The notes beneath the pieces were generated by a model. That model did no database searches and had not been told where the DNA came from. It saw nothing but the letters and a program-made list of their open reading frames with translations. The position numbers were made by a program, and so were the translations under genes. A DNA stretch of 64,000 bases from Bidens hawaiensis (taxonomy: Eukaryota > Streptophyta > Magnoliopsida > Asterales > Asteraceae): the NCBI GenBank assembly GCA_021521415.1, contig JAIQDT010000028.1, positions 2,261,001 through 2,325,000 of the forward strand, read 5' to 3'. How positions within the stretch are numbered: the first letter of the stretch is position 1; each line of letters starts with the position of its first letter. Positions 34,654-44,820 of the stretch are shown piece after piece.

Positions 34654-35032
34654 ATTATTAAAGCCACAGAAGGGAAAGCTCGTGGAGGATACAGAAAGGG
34701 GATTGAGAGCAGATGGCAAGCCATGGATGGTGATGAAGTACAAACCGATCCGATGCATCAAGGAGGTTCCAATGAAGACTATGCCTCAAGATGTGTTGAA
34801 GAATCTAAAATGGTGGTACGTTGATTGCCAGACTGCTAAAGCCGTGATGGAAGACGAAGATGAACAAGAAGTGCTGAGGGTGTATGATCCGATGCATCTT
34901 TTTAACTTATCGAAAGCTGATCTGCAAGTGCTGAATGAAAAGAAGATATTCTATATTCCTGCTTGGAAGGATGAAGCAAGGAAATATCAGCGAGTAGTCA
35001 CGGTGTGTGTTAGAGAAGGAGTGCACGCTTGA
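34610..35032 (+). CDS. Acidic ORF of element K, second part in another frame
   Basis: 140 codons overlapping the end of the first reading by 44 bp, shifted by one frame. It begins in the same Lys/Arg-rich tail and continues LVEDTERGLRADGKPWMVMK, IRCIKEVPMKTMPQDVLKNL, VYDPMHLFNLSKADLQVL, IFYIPAWKDEARKYQRVV, and stops 50 bp before the purine tract. Composition and the even overlap suggest one original protein split by a single-base indel, or less likely a programmed frameshift. Function unknown. Confidence 0.5.
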   Translation: MGRSWKESVKEKKFELLKPQKGKLVEDTERGLRADGKPWMVMKYKPIRCIKEVPMKTMPQDVLKNLKWWYVDCQTAKAVMEDEDEQEVLRVYDPMHLFNLSKADLQVLNEKKIFYIPAWKDEARKYQRVVTVCVREGVHA

Positions 35033-35084
35033 AGATACAGGATTACGAGACAAGAGCTGAAAGATCAAGATATGAAGCTACTGC

Positions 35085-35096
35085 CAAGGGGGAGTC
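35085..35096 (+). other. Polypurine tract of element K
   Basis: CAAGGGGGAGTC lies immediately before the LTR start TGTTGG at 35097. Confidence 0.75.
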
Positions 35097-35558
35097 TGTT
35101 GGTGCATAGATGTCAGTAGTTCATATGTCTAATGTCTGTAATCGAGTCTGTAATATTGTTTGTGTATTTGTTTGTTAAAGCGAAGTTGTTGACAAGTTCG
35201 CTTAGGCGAACTTGTTAACCAAGCGAAGTTGTTGACAAGTTCGCCTAGGCGAACTTGTTGAACGAGCGAAGTTATGGACAACTTCGCCTGAGGCGAAGTT
35301 GTCGTGTATTTATATAGTGTACGGCTGATCGTTTTAGAAGTTGATTAGTTGGTTAATTTACGTGTAATTCAGTGAGTCAAGTGACGTGAGGTCGAGAGTC
35401 TGTAAGTATCACGTTTCGAGTTATTAATATAACGTGTGTTTGTTCGTATCGTGTTCGTGTGTTTGTGAGCTTGTGTTCTACGTCCTTAACGATCTACACA
35501 GGGATTCCGCACCTGTGTATATCGGGATATCTCGTGTGATCCGTCCAGGGAACCTACA
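35097..35558 (+). repeat. 3' LTR of element K (462 bp)
   Basis: It begins TGTTGGTGCATAG and ends AACCTACA. Three strong GCGAA palindromes lie at 35194-35302. A TATA-like TATTTATATAG follows at about 35308, and an AGTCTGTAAGTATCACG segment downstream may be a splice-donor-like sequence. Confidence 0.85.
35190..35304. repeat. Perfect palindromes in the K LTR
   Basis: AAGTTCGCTTAGGCGAACTT (35194-35213) is near-perfect. A 24-bp perfect palindrome centred on CCTAGG spans 35235-35258, and 11-bp arms CTTCGCC/GGCGAAG with TGA loop span 35278-35302. They lie just upstream of the TATA-like box. Confidence 0.9.
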
Positions 35559-36890
35559 ATATATATATATATACGCACATTCATACAACATTCTATAATA
35601 ATAACATTCAATATATTCATACACGTATCATATGCTTATCACGTAAGATAAAAGTATTAACTACCACATAAGAGTATGCACACAGCCTTGAAAAACGTCA
35701 CAGAGAAAGGGCTAGAAACTCACATGCAGTCAGTTTCTCTCTGAGTTAATCATAATTGCCTTCCTTAACTGAGCTCGGCTAACTGTGTAACAAGTTACGA
35801 GTATCAATTATCTATTATTACTACTTCCTACATCTAAGTTAATGAAACTCTCAACTAACGGGGGTTCGGGGGCAGTGCCCCCGGTAGCTGGGTCTAGGGG
35901 CGGCTGCCCCTAGCAGGGTCCAAGGGGCAGAGCTTCTGGCTGGGGTAGTTCAAAAAATTAAAACAGTTAGAAACAATTCGAATGAAAGAATTTGTATGAA
36001 GGAATTCGCATGAAAGAATTCGCATGACAGAATTCGCATGAAATGAATTCGCTTCGCACGGAAACCATTCACACGTAAACCATTTGCTTCACATGGCTAT
36101 GCGATGGTATTCGTGGAATTCGCATCGCATGAAACCGATTCGCAACGCATGGCTATGCGATGCGATTCATGGAAAGAATTCACATCGCATGGCTATACGA
36201 TGCGATTCTGTGTCATGCGATCATAATCTTCTCTTATTCGTCTTTTTTACCATTTTAAAGCCATTTTTGCTTCGTGACTCATCCTTATGGCCCGATTTTA
36301 GTCTTTTTATGGGTTTTGGGTCGTACCAACTTTGTTTACCTGTGTTTTTCAAAGTCCGAACATCACCTTTTGTCCTAAACACACCCGTGTGGTTATAACT
36401 CACCAAGTTTATGTTTTTCTTACATCCTACAGCCCGATCTATCGTTATATCAGTTTGGATGTCGAAACCAACCATAAAAACTTAACCTTTTTGGCCAAAA
36501 CACCTTTTGGTCTCGGTCGGGTTCGGATCTAGACCGCCCGCAGATATGGACATGTTCTTGTTGTTTCAAGATGTTGAACACGAGATTTGTCTCACTTTTG
36601 GCTCGGATTGGGATCCGGGTTTGAGAGAAATATGAATGCGTTCTTGAGTGTGTGTGTGTTTGGAAGGAAAGAGAGAGAAATGGGAAAATTTGGAGTTGGT
36701 GGACAAGGTTGGGGTTTAAATACCCCACCCAAAGGGCCTTGGGCCCGTATCCATTTTCTCAAGTCCATTCATAAGTCCTAGGCCCATCACACAATCTCTT
36801 TATACTTAATGAAATTAAATAACGACACACACAATAAGTACTGAAATTCTCCTTTATTTATAATTCTCAAATTACGGATGTTACGTATCA

Positions 36891-37309
36891 CAAGTGTATA
36901 CTAGATTCCCTCATATCACTTAAAGTCCTTCCATACCTTGAACCATTAGGATGGGATCGTAGGGATATTTAGGCAGTACTACTGGGTTTCACAAACCATT
37001 AGGATGGGATCGTAGGGAGGTCGGACGAGTGTAAATTGTCCTGACATACATCGCCATTGTTTTGTGATTGACCTGGTAAGAAGGCATACAGAAAGTCAGC
37101 TTTGGTTTAAACGTCTAGTAGCTTGTTAATGGGTTAGCTACCTTGGTATATTTGAAAAGTGCTAACTGTACTTATAAATACACTACCTATGCTACGTATA
37201 CTATATATACTATACATACTACTTTTAACTACAACTTATGAACTTGCCAACCTCGTGTTAACCCTTGAGTATTTATACTTGCTGAGGTTGCTAAGCATGC
37301 TAAGAAGCA
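36891..37309 (+). repeat. Flank between elements A and D
   Basis: No gene. ACCATTAGGATGGGATCGTAGG occurs twice (about 36941 and 36995). ACTTATGAACTTGCCAACCTCGTGTTAAC resembles the 3' part of LTR C, so this may be a piece of an older LTR. Confidence 0.4.
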
Positions 37310-39273
37310 TTTCACACCCCAACCTAAGGCGGAAATGCCGGGGCGTGAGAATGATTGCTCATAGCTCGAAGATACTATCATAATTATAAATGACAATATC
37401 TAATTAATTATTTTATTCAAATAATACACACAATAATCAAATACAACAAAAAACAATTCAAATAAATAAATATAACAAGTTTAAATCCAAGTTTGTCTTC
37501 ATTAAAACCCTAAGTTCTTTCTAAGCGTCCATACATTAACTTCAAACAACCTGCATATGTGTAGAAAATGGAGTTTTGTCAACAAATATGTTGAGTGAGA
37601 TGATCACCAATTTTGACACAACAAATAGTTATATAATAAATAAATAATAAATGATAAGTGTTAAATGCGCAAACCAATCTATGTGGTAATAATCAATCAA
37701 ACCTTAATAAACCAAAACTAATTGTACTCGTGTGCCAATGAATCGTTGCCAAGCGAATCGGGCGTTAATTACAATGACTAAATTGTCGGTTAACCTTCGC
37801 CAAGCGAATCGGGCTTCGGTTACTAAGACGGTCGTATGATACTAATGAGAACCCTCTACAAGGGAATATGTTGGACCTCTCCGAACGTTATCAAGTAAAC
37901 AATTAAACATGTAGCAATTAGCAAATAGCATTCAACTGATATTCACACAATAATTATGTTTGCGGTTTTGAGTATATATATAAAATAGAAAATATGAGTA
38001 AGTACGCATATGTCCCCAAAACGTTAGAAAACAGTGTATAAAAAGGGGAATGATCAAACTCACCTTAGATTAAAGGCAAGTGAGTATAATTAAGAGTAAA
38101 TGAGTCAACGGATAAGCGATTTATCCAATACACGTCAAACGAGATAACTGATCATAACCTGAAACTTTGTGATATAAAACTATAAATAATAACAAACTTA
38201 ATGCCGCTGGAATCAATCCAAACGGATGAGTAGAACTCCAGTTATGATGAATTAAACGTTTAAGCGAGCTGGTACTGATCAGAATCCGAACAGCGAGTCG
38301 GAAGTCGGGTTCTGGGTAGTAGCCTTAAAATTTCGTTACAAGAATAAAAGTCTTCTGTACCGAACGTTGAATCCGAACAGAAGCATGAGAAAACGCAGTG
38401 TCAAACTTGTTAACTGTTTTACCCTTTATCGCGTTTTAAAGCAATTGACTAGTCAATACCCTTCAATCTCAGAAATTGATTGAAGGCTATTGACTAGGGA
38501 ATATGTATGAACGATTTTACTGTTACAACTTACCCGGAAAGTAAAAGGATTGATAAGAAACGGAAGTCAAAGGTCCTAAAGCAAGCAAAGTCAACGACCA
38601 AGCCTTGTATCTTTAACGAATATGCAAAAACCGAAAAGTTTACGAGATGGCAGAGGCTAGTGATAGCTGGAGGAGGTGTATTAGGGTTAGATTAAGTTTT
38701 ATAGCAGAGAATTATGATGGGTTTATATAGGAAAACATAAACCGAACTAATTATAAGCTTTTTTAGCCCGTTTAAGCAAGTATATGTGATTTAAGGAAAG
38801 AATCAATGAAATATACTAAAAGATATGATCTTGATCAGGGGAAAACGAATTTGGAGTTGTATTTTAGTTATATTATGATTACTTGGACCTTAATTCACTC
38901 AATAAAATATACAAGATTTTATACCTTAAACGAGTTTAGAAACGAAATCGAGTTAACGAAACTGTGCAGTGGAGCCATAGCACTGCGTGGCCACCTAGGT
39001 GGTGTGCCATCACGCAGCGCTTCGGGAGACAAAAGGTAACTTTCATTCGTTGTCAATTTTGGTCCTTAAAGTTTGTTATTTGGTCACTTATTGAACTTGT
39101 TATGCATTAGATAAGAAAAGAACTACTTAAGAAAGTATAAGGGCCTAAAGTGAATGTTAGAAACTTAAATATTTATAATTATTTGGTTTTTGATTAATAA
39201 AAAGCGATCCAAAATATTCCCGGTTCGGGTTAAACCTAAAGGAATACGGGTTTGGAAAATCCGAAATGTTACA
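37310..39273 (-). repeat. 3' LTR of element D (D2, about 1.96 kb)
   Basis: The plus-strand edges are TTTCACACCCCAACC (expected TGTCAC) and CCGAAATGTTACA. It is collinear with D3 and D1. ORF 38507-38695 reads antisense through it and recurs in D3 at 62275-62460 only because the LTRs are copies. Confidence 0.9.
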
Positions 39274-39881
39274 GTCTCCCCTACTTTAGGGAATTTCGTC
39301 CCGAAATTAAAGAAAACCAAAACATTATCGTTTTTGAAAATAACTAACTTTTAATAAAAATATCATAACATAAAACTTCTAATAACCGAAGCGACACTTC
39401 AAATGGCAATCCGATAAGGGCACTTATATATAGGATGTACCAGCGTCGTATCCACCATATCCTTATCATTTCACCATTCGTACTGTTACCCAAATTACTT
39501 TCGGTTCTAAATCATGACACACAATTATACGTATTATGATTTCCATGCGAGGACTTTGGTAATTACGTGTCGACCCATAATTACTTAGATCGTCAGATGG
39601 TCCGCATAATTCGTTCCATCGTGTGGGTTATAAAACGTTTTAAATAAACTTTTTAAAAGAAAACAATTGTTTTGATAATTCTAAATATAATTTCAAATTA
39701 ATAAATGTTCGAGTTAAATTAATAAAACCGTGAGATTTCAAAAACTTCTTTTGCTTTTAAAAGTAAAATTTTGAAAATTGAAGAAAATAGACTTGGTGAA
39801 ACAGTTATTATTGTGATAATCGGGATTAAGGAAATGAGATGGAGATACAAGATCCTAATAGATTAACTTCGATAAAGGAAT
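39274..39881 (-). mobile_element. 3' internal end of element D, with purine tract
   Basis: GTCTCCCCTACTTTAGGGAA and TTTCGTCCCGAAATTAAA follow D2; in the sense direction this is the purine tract. The block 39410-39620 (CACTTATATATAGGATGTAC, CATAATTACTTAGATCGTC) matches the 3' internal end of element C at 49080-49290 in reverse. Non-coding. Confidence 0.75.
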
Positions 39882-40472
39882 TGTAAGACCCCAAATCCCG
39901 GGAATCCTACAGTTTGTAACCATATCAAAACTTAACAAAATTTTAAACCCAAAGCAATTCACTTTATTTTAAAACCAGTTCAGAGTAAATAAATAGCGGA
40001 AATCCATAAGCGTCACAAATTCAGTCATAAGCGTTAAAGTCAAAAACAAGTTTAGTTTATTAAAATCGTTTTAGAGTTAAATAGACAGTGGAATAATGAG
40101 TATCACAGTTCCCAAACCGCGAAAAGTACCAATCCATGATTAGTGGAAAAACATTAAGTATTGAAATTTTCAAAACTATGAAATAAAATATTTGTCTTAT
40201 TGGAAGTCCTCGACTAGAAATGCCTTCAATCCTCCGAGTAGTCTCTAGCACGTCTAAGCGGTAATCTCCAATCCTCAACCTGAAAGTCAAACTAACATAC
40301 ACACAAAGTCAGCTTAAGCTGAGTGAGTTCAAGTTTTAAATAAGCAACATTCATTAAACAATTTAAGTTCATAATATTTAATATAGGAGAAAATCATAAG
40401 GTGATTAAATATATAACTCTCCTTGGTCAAATCATAAGTAAATAAAATAATAAATAATTTTTTTCTTGGTCA

Positions 40473-40912
40473 AACATGCAACACAGGCCTCCTCACCCCT
40501 GGTCTTCCCCAAGTAATATATTTGACCCGGTCGCGGTTTAACAAAATAAAAAGTCACGCAACACGAGCCTTCTCACCCCGGGTCATCCCAAGTAATATAT
40601 TTGACTCGGTCACGGTTTAACAAAATAAAAAATCACGCAACACGAGCCTTCTCACCCCGGGTCATCCCCTAGTAATATATTTGACTCGGTCACTGTTTAA
40701 CAAACCTAAACACGTGATACGGGCCTCCTCACCCCGGGTCTTCCCGAAGTAATATATTTGACCCGACCACGGTTTAGCAGTACGGCGGGCCTTCTCACCC
40801 TGGGTCTACCCCGAGTAATATATTTGACCCGCCGGGACATAAACGTGTAACACGGGCCTCCTCACCTCGAGTCTTCCTCAAGTAATATATTTGACCCGGT
40901 CATAGTTTACCA
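40473..40912. repeat. ~78-bp tandem array in LTR B2 (6 copies)
   Basis: Units share CTTCTCACCCCGGGTC, AAGTAATATATTTGAC and CGGTCACGGTTTA. Copies diverge mostly at CpG sites. Confidence 0.9.
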
Positions 40913-41920
40913 ACACATACACATCCACATACACACATACAAACATCTAAATCAATTAACCAATAAAGCAATATCATCACGTATACTCCGTAAATAATGG
41001 ATAACCAAGGAGTTACTATTGGGCCTATTAGCATTTGCGGGCGTAAACCATAAGTAATACGACCAATCTTAAGGAATATATGATCATAAACAAGTCTAAC
41101 ATACCCTGAGGCATATAATATAATTCACACAGGTTTTCATAAAGGTACAAACACAAACAAGTTTAGGCAATACCAACCCAACAGTTTAAACGAATAAAAT
41201 TGGGTAAAATCATAATACGGTGTGTATGCTAGCCCAAAACATAAGAATGTGAAAAAGGGCATCATTGTAACATCCAACTTTTGTTAAATAAATAACAGAA
41301 AGTTTTGTTAATAATGTGTGTCGTTAAATTAGTCTTATGTTAAGTGTTTGGGAAGTAGGAATTGGGAATGGGTGGTGGGACCCATGAAACCCCCTCTATA
41401 TATAACCCAACCACTTCTTCCTTTCTTTTCCTTTCTCATCCAAACACACAAACACACACACACACACACTTAAGAACACACACACTTTCTCTCTACATTC
41501 CGGATCCTAATCCGTGTAAAAAGAGGAAGAATCTCGTGTGTAGACATCATCAAATAGCAAGAATCATCGTCCATATCTACGTATTGTCCGGATCTGAACT
41601 CGAACCCGAAGCCAAGGTAGGTTTCGGTTTAAATGGTTAAGTTTTATGGTTAGAATCTTCATGCAAACAGATACAATGATAGATCGGGTTGTAAAATGTA
41701 AGATAAATATAAACTTGGTAAGTTATAACCTCTCGAGTGCACTTTGTGATAAAAAGGTGGTGTTTGGACTCAGAGAGATGGGTTCAGGATCAGGTGCATG
41801 TGGTTAGAATGTGTCAAAAGTTGGGAAAGAGTAAAAATCAGGTCCTGAGGTAGAGCCACGAAGTAAAATGGCTTAAAAATGGTAAAAGCAAAAAAAGGCA
41901 GGCATTTTGCTTCGCTCAGC

Positions 41921-42088
41921 CATGCGAAGCGAAACAGTTTCATGTGAAGCGAAACGCTTCCATGCGAAGCGAAACAGTTTCATGCGAAGCGAAACGCTTC
42001 CATGCGAAGCGAAACAGTCCCATGCGAAGCGAAACGCTTCCATGCGAAGCGAAACAATCCCATGCGAAGCGAAACGCTTCCATGCGAA
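41921..42088. repeat. 20-bp GCGAAGCGAAAC array with 40-bp dimer order
   Basis: Eight exact-length 20-bp units (CATGCGAAGCGAAACAGTTT type and CATGCGAAGCGAAACGCTTC type) alternate strictly, plus an 8-bp partial. The second type is invariant; the first varies (CAGTTT, CAGTCC, CAATCC). Confidence 0.95.
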
Positions 42089-42152
42089 ATTTTATAAAAT
42101 TCATTTTCTGATGCATTTTTGTTAAAGGACTGTTAATGAAAATGAATGTATG

Positions 42153-42228
42153 GGGCGCTGCCCCTTGGACCCTGCTAGGGGCTGCCGCCCCTAGACCTCG
42201 CTACCAGAGGAGCTGCCCCCGGACCCCC
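42153..42228. repeat. GGGGC hairpin cluster in solo LTR A'
   Basis: GGGGCGCTGCCCC, GGGGCTGCCGCCCC and GAGCTGCCCCC palindromes correspond to those in both LTRs of element A. Confidence 0.8.
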
Positions 42229-42323
42229 GTGAGTTAAGGGTGTCTTTGACTTAGATATAAGAAGTAGTAGTAATGGATATTTGACACTCGTAATGCGTTA
42301 TACAGTTAGTCGTGCACAGCTAA

Positions 42324-44803
42324 TGTGACATTCGTCAAATTTGAGTCTCGAGTATATATTCGTTTTGTAAATTTTATTTTATAAAACTGATCCAACATAT
42401 TTAGAACCTTATTTAATTATCATATACCACGATCATAAATAAATCGATGTTTGTCACACTATAGAATCGTTAAGAAAAACATAAGGGGTTTAAAATGATT
42501 TTCGTAAACTCGTTACAAGCTTTGGAAACCTTTGAACTTGTATTAAACCATTATTAGAACTTGAGGGGCCAAAATGTAACTTTTATACACCATCCATATA
42601 AATAGAATAAACCCTAACCCTAAACATAAACCCCCATCTCTTTTTCTTTACTCCGGCCGCCGCCGCCGCCTCCGGCGAGCACCACCATTCCGGCCACCAC
42701 CTCCAACACACACTCACACAACAACACAGCCGTCACCACCCACCCCCTGCCGTTTTCCGGCGAGCCCGGATTTCCGGCGGGCTCCCGACGCCATCTCCGG
42801 CCCGTTTTCCGGCAAGACCACCCACCACCTCCAGCCGCACCACCAACACTCTCCCATCTCTCGTCTCTTGACTTTTCCGGCAGCCCGCAAACCTCCTCCT
42901 CTCCTTCTCCGGTAACCCCGTCACCTCCGGCACCCTCTCATTCCCTTTCCCTCGTTTTTCCGGCAACTGTTTCGGTGGCTGCAGGCTACAGCGTTGGTTC
43001 AGGGCGGTAACTCTCAGCGACGCGGTCGCGTGGATATATTATTTGCTTGATTTCGAGTTCGTATGACCAAGTTATGAGCAAAACAAGAAAGGGTTCGTAT
43101 TCCGGCTGTCGGGTCAGTTTTCCTGCTGACTGTTTGGTTTTTCGGCGACGGTTAAGGTGTTTTCCAGTGACGAAAACTGGTACAGATAGTGGAGTTCAAT
43201 GAGACGGTCGCGTGGATATCTTATTTGCCTAAATCAGAGTTCGTTTGTTATGGTTTCGAGCTATTCGACTATTTCTTTTTGTAAGTATTTTAAAGGTTAT
43301 AAAACTTATAAAAATTAATATTAAATATAAATAAACTTTTTCGTATTAAAACCGAACACCGTTATAACCTGTTTTCTCGGCTCGACTCGTTAAACTAATT
43401 TAATCTCTATATATATATATGTATGTATGTATATATCGTAAATATATAAATAACGAACATAATTTATTTAAACACCCGACACCATCTTTTGGGTAAAGTT
43501 GTTTACATAAAAGATGTACATTTTTCACATGATAAACGTAAGCCTTAAATCAAAATCTGTTAATTTGGAGCTTTCGGTGGTCAAATCGATCCCGGCCCGT
43601 TAAGGGGCATTTTAGTCAATTTTGGAATAATTCGAATACTCTATCTTCTGGTTAGAACTAGCTTTCGGACCAGAAGACTTTTATGTTCGTCATAATATCT
43701 TGAGTGTAGTGGTCAAAACCCGACTCCAGACTCGCAGTTCGGATTCTGAACAGTACCAGCTCGCTTAAATATTGTTTATTTCATAACTCAAGCTCTAGAC
43801 ATCCGTTAGACCTGTTTCCAGCGGCTACGTTCTCGTTTTTAATTGTATATTATTCCCTAAAAGTTTCAGGTTTATTTATTTTCTGACCAGTCAGCTCGCT
43901 TAACCATATCCTTAAATTTCTCGTTAACTTTATAATTTCAAGGTGAGTACTTTCATACCCCTTTTTCCATCTTCCGTTTTGGGGTGACATTTCATACTTA
44001 TCAAACTAAATGCTTTATTACTTGAACCTTAAACCCACAAACATGATTGTATACTTTACTTGAATAAATGTTTGATTTGGTGTTCTATGCTTACATGATT
44101 ATGTGCTTATGTGTTTATCGCTTTTGAATGGTGGAACTATAAATCCTAGACCATTTGGCAACCCCTCTTGGCAAGGTGTCGTTAACGTAATGCAATTAAC
44201 GATAACTATTAAATCCTAAACTATTTGGCATCCCCTTATAGTTGGGTGTCGCTAACTTGTTTAGCGATAACTATGTTTACAGCTTTTGGATGGTGGAACT
44301 ATAAATCCTATACCATTTGGCAACCCCTCATGGCAAATGCAATTAACGATAACTATAAAATCCTAAACCATTTGGCATCCCCTTATAGTTGGGTGTCGCT
44401 AACTTGTTTAGCGATAACTATTTCATCCAAGTTTATAGCTTTTATTTATTGTTTTGTATACAAGTTTTGTGGCTTTTTATTACTATATATTTATATGCTC
44501 AAACTTATGAATTGCTCACCAACCTTTGTGTTGACAAACTTTATTTTATGAAATGTTACAGGTTTGACTTTTGTTGACTCGAGGACTTGACGAAAACGTT
44601 ACCAAGACTATTAGGTTATTAGTAAAACGAACAGTATAATTGCTACTTGTATTCAGTTTGTTTGTGTGAACGGGATGTGTTGTTTATTGAATTGTTGAAA
44701 TAAAATGAGTTGAATAAATATTGTCACTTTAAATAGTGTCTTGTGTATTTGGGCAATCGGTTGCACCCCGGCATGTTTCGCCGCCTTTGGTCGGGGTGTG
44801 ACA
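42324..44803 (+). repeat. 5' LTR of element C (2480 bp)
   Basis: It starts TGTGACATTCGTC and ends GGTCGGGGTGTGACA. TATAAATA lies at 42597-42604, followed by a telomere-like AACCCTAACCCTAAAC, then a C/G-rich leader with CCGCCGCCGCCG (42655-42965). The module at 43640-43770 is shared with LTR family D. Units AACTATAAATCCTA...CATTTGGCA are repeated at 44130-44420. Minus-strand ORF 42733-42966 is a shadow of the CCG-rich stretch. Confidence 0.93.
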
Positions 44804-44805
44804 GA

Positions 44806-44820
44806 TTGGTATCAGAGCCA
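44806..44820 (+). other. Primer-binding site of element C (tRNA-iMet)
   Basis: TTGGTATCAGAGCCA lies two bases after the LTR end. Confidence 0.9.

Larger units (their letters stand above)
33779..35558 (+). mobile_element. Element K: internally deleted copia-like retroelement
   Basis: The 5' remnant 33779-33880 and the start of the 3' LTR (35097 onward) are identical over about 102 bp, beginning TGTTGGTGCATAG. The purine tract CAAGGGGGAGTC precedes the 3' LTR, a typical Ty1/copia arrangement. The insertion sits in an AT tract, with ATATA on both sides. About 360 bp of the 5' LTR, the primer site and all gag-pol are missing; the LTR remnant joins directly to a long acidic ORF. Copia assignment is inference from the LTR start, size and tract. 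Confidence 0.75.
25760..36885 (-). mobile_element. Element A: Ty3/gypsy chromovirus (Tekay/Del-like), degenerate
   Basis: Complete minus-strand LTR retrotransposon with exact TSDs TATCA at 25755-25759 and 36886-36890. The 5' LTR is on the right (32988-36885) and the 3' LTR on the left (25760-27942). A primer site lies at 32971-32985 and a polypurine tract at about 27943-27985. Order in the sense direction is gag, zinc knuckles, protease, RT, RNase H, integrase, chromodomain, which is the Ty3/gypsy order. Every domain is recognisable but split by stops or frameshifts, so it cannot encode its own machinery. Lineage (Tekay/Del) is inferred from the chromodomain and the iMet primer site. K is nested in the 5' LTR. 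Confidence 0.92.
32988..36885 (-). repeat. 5' LTR of element A (about 2.11 kb without nested K)
   Basis: It starts TGTAAGGCCCC on the plus strand and ends GATGTTACG (expected TTACA). It is collinear with the 3' LTR: 34-bp repeats at 33470-33655, the hairpin cluster at 35860-35942, the TTCGCATG array at 35975-36215, and a promoter-like TTTAAATA (minus strand) near 36715. K is inserted in its AT tract at 33779. Confidence 0.92.

Noticed and set aside
38507..38695. ORF conserved with 62275-62460 (KSKVLKQAKSTTKPCIFNEY)
   Set aside because: Both lie antisense in the two LTRs of element D; similarity is due to LTR duplication, not selection.
41907..42125. 72-codon Cys/Lys/Arg repeat protein (MRSET...CEAKR)
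   Set aside because: It reads through a 20-bp array whose period is not a multiple of three; the apparent 20-residue repeat is just the array's three-frame cycle.
42733..42966. Minus-strand Gly/Arg-rich ORFs (also 49750-49986 and 49863-50096)
   Set aside because: They are reverse readings of the CCGG-rich leader of LTR C and occur twice only because the LTRs are copies.
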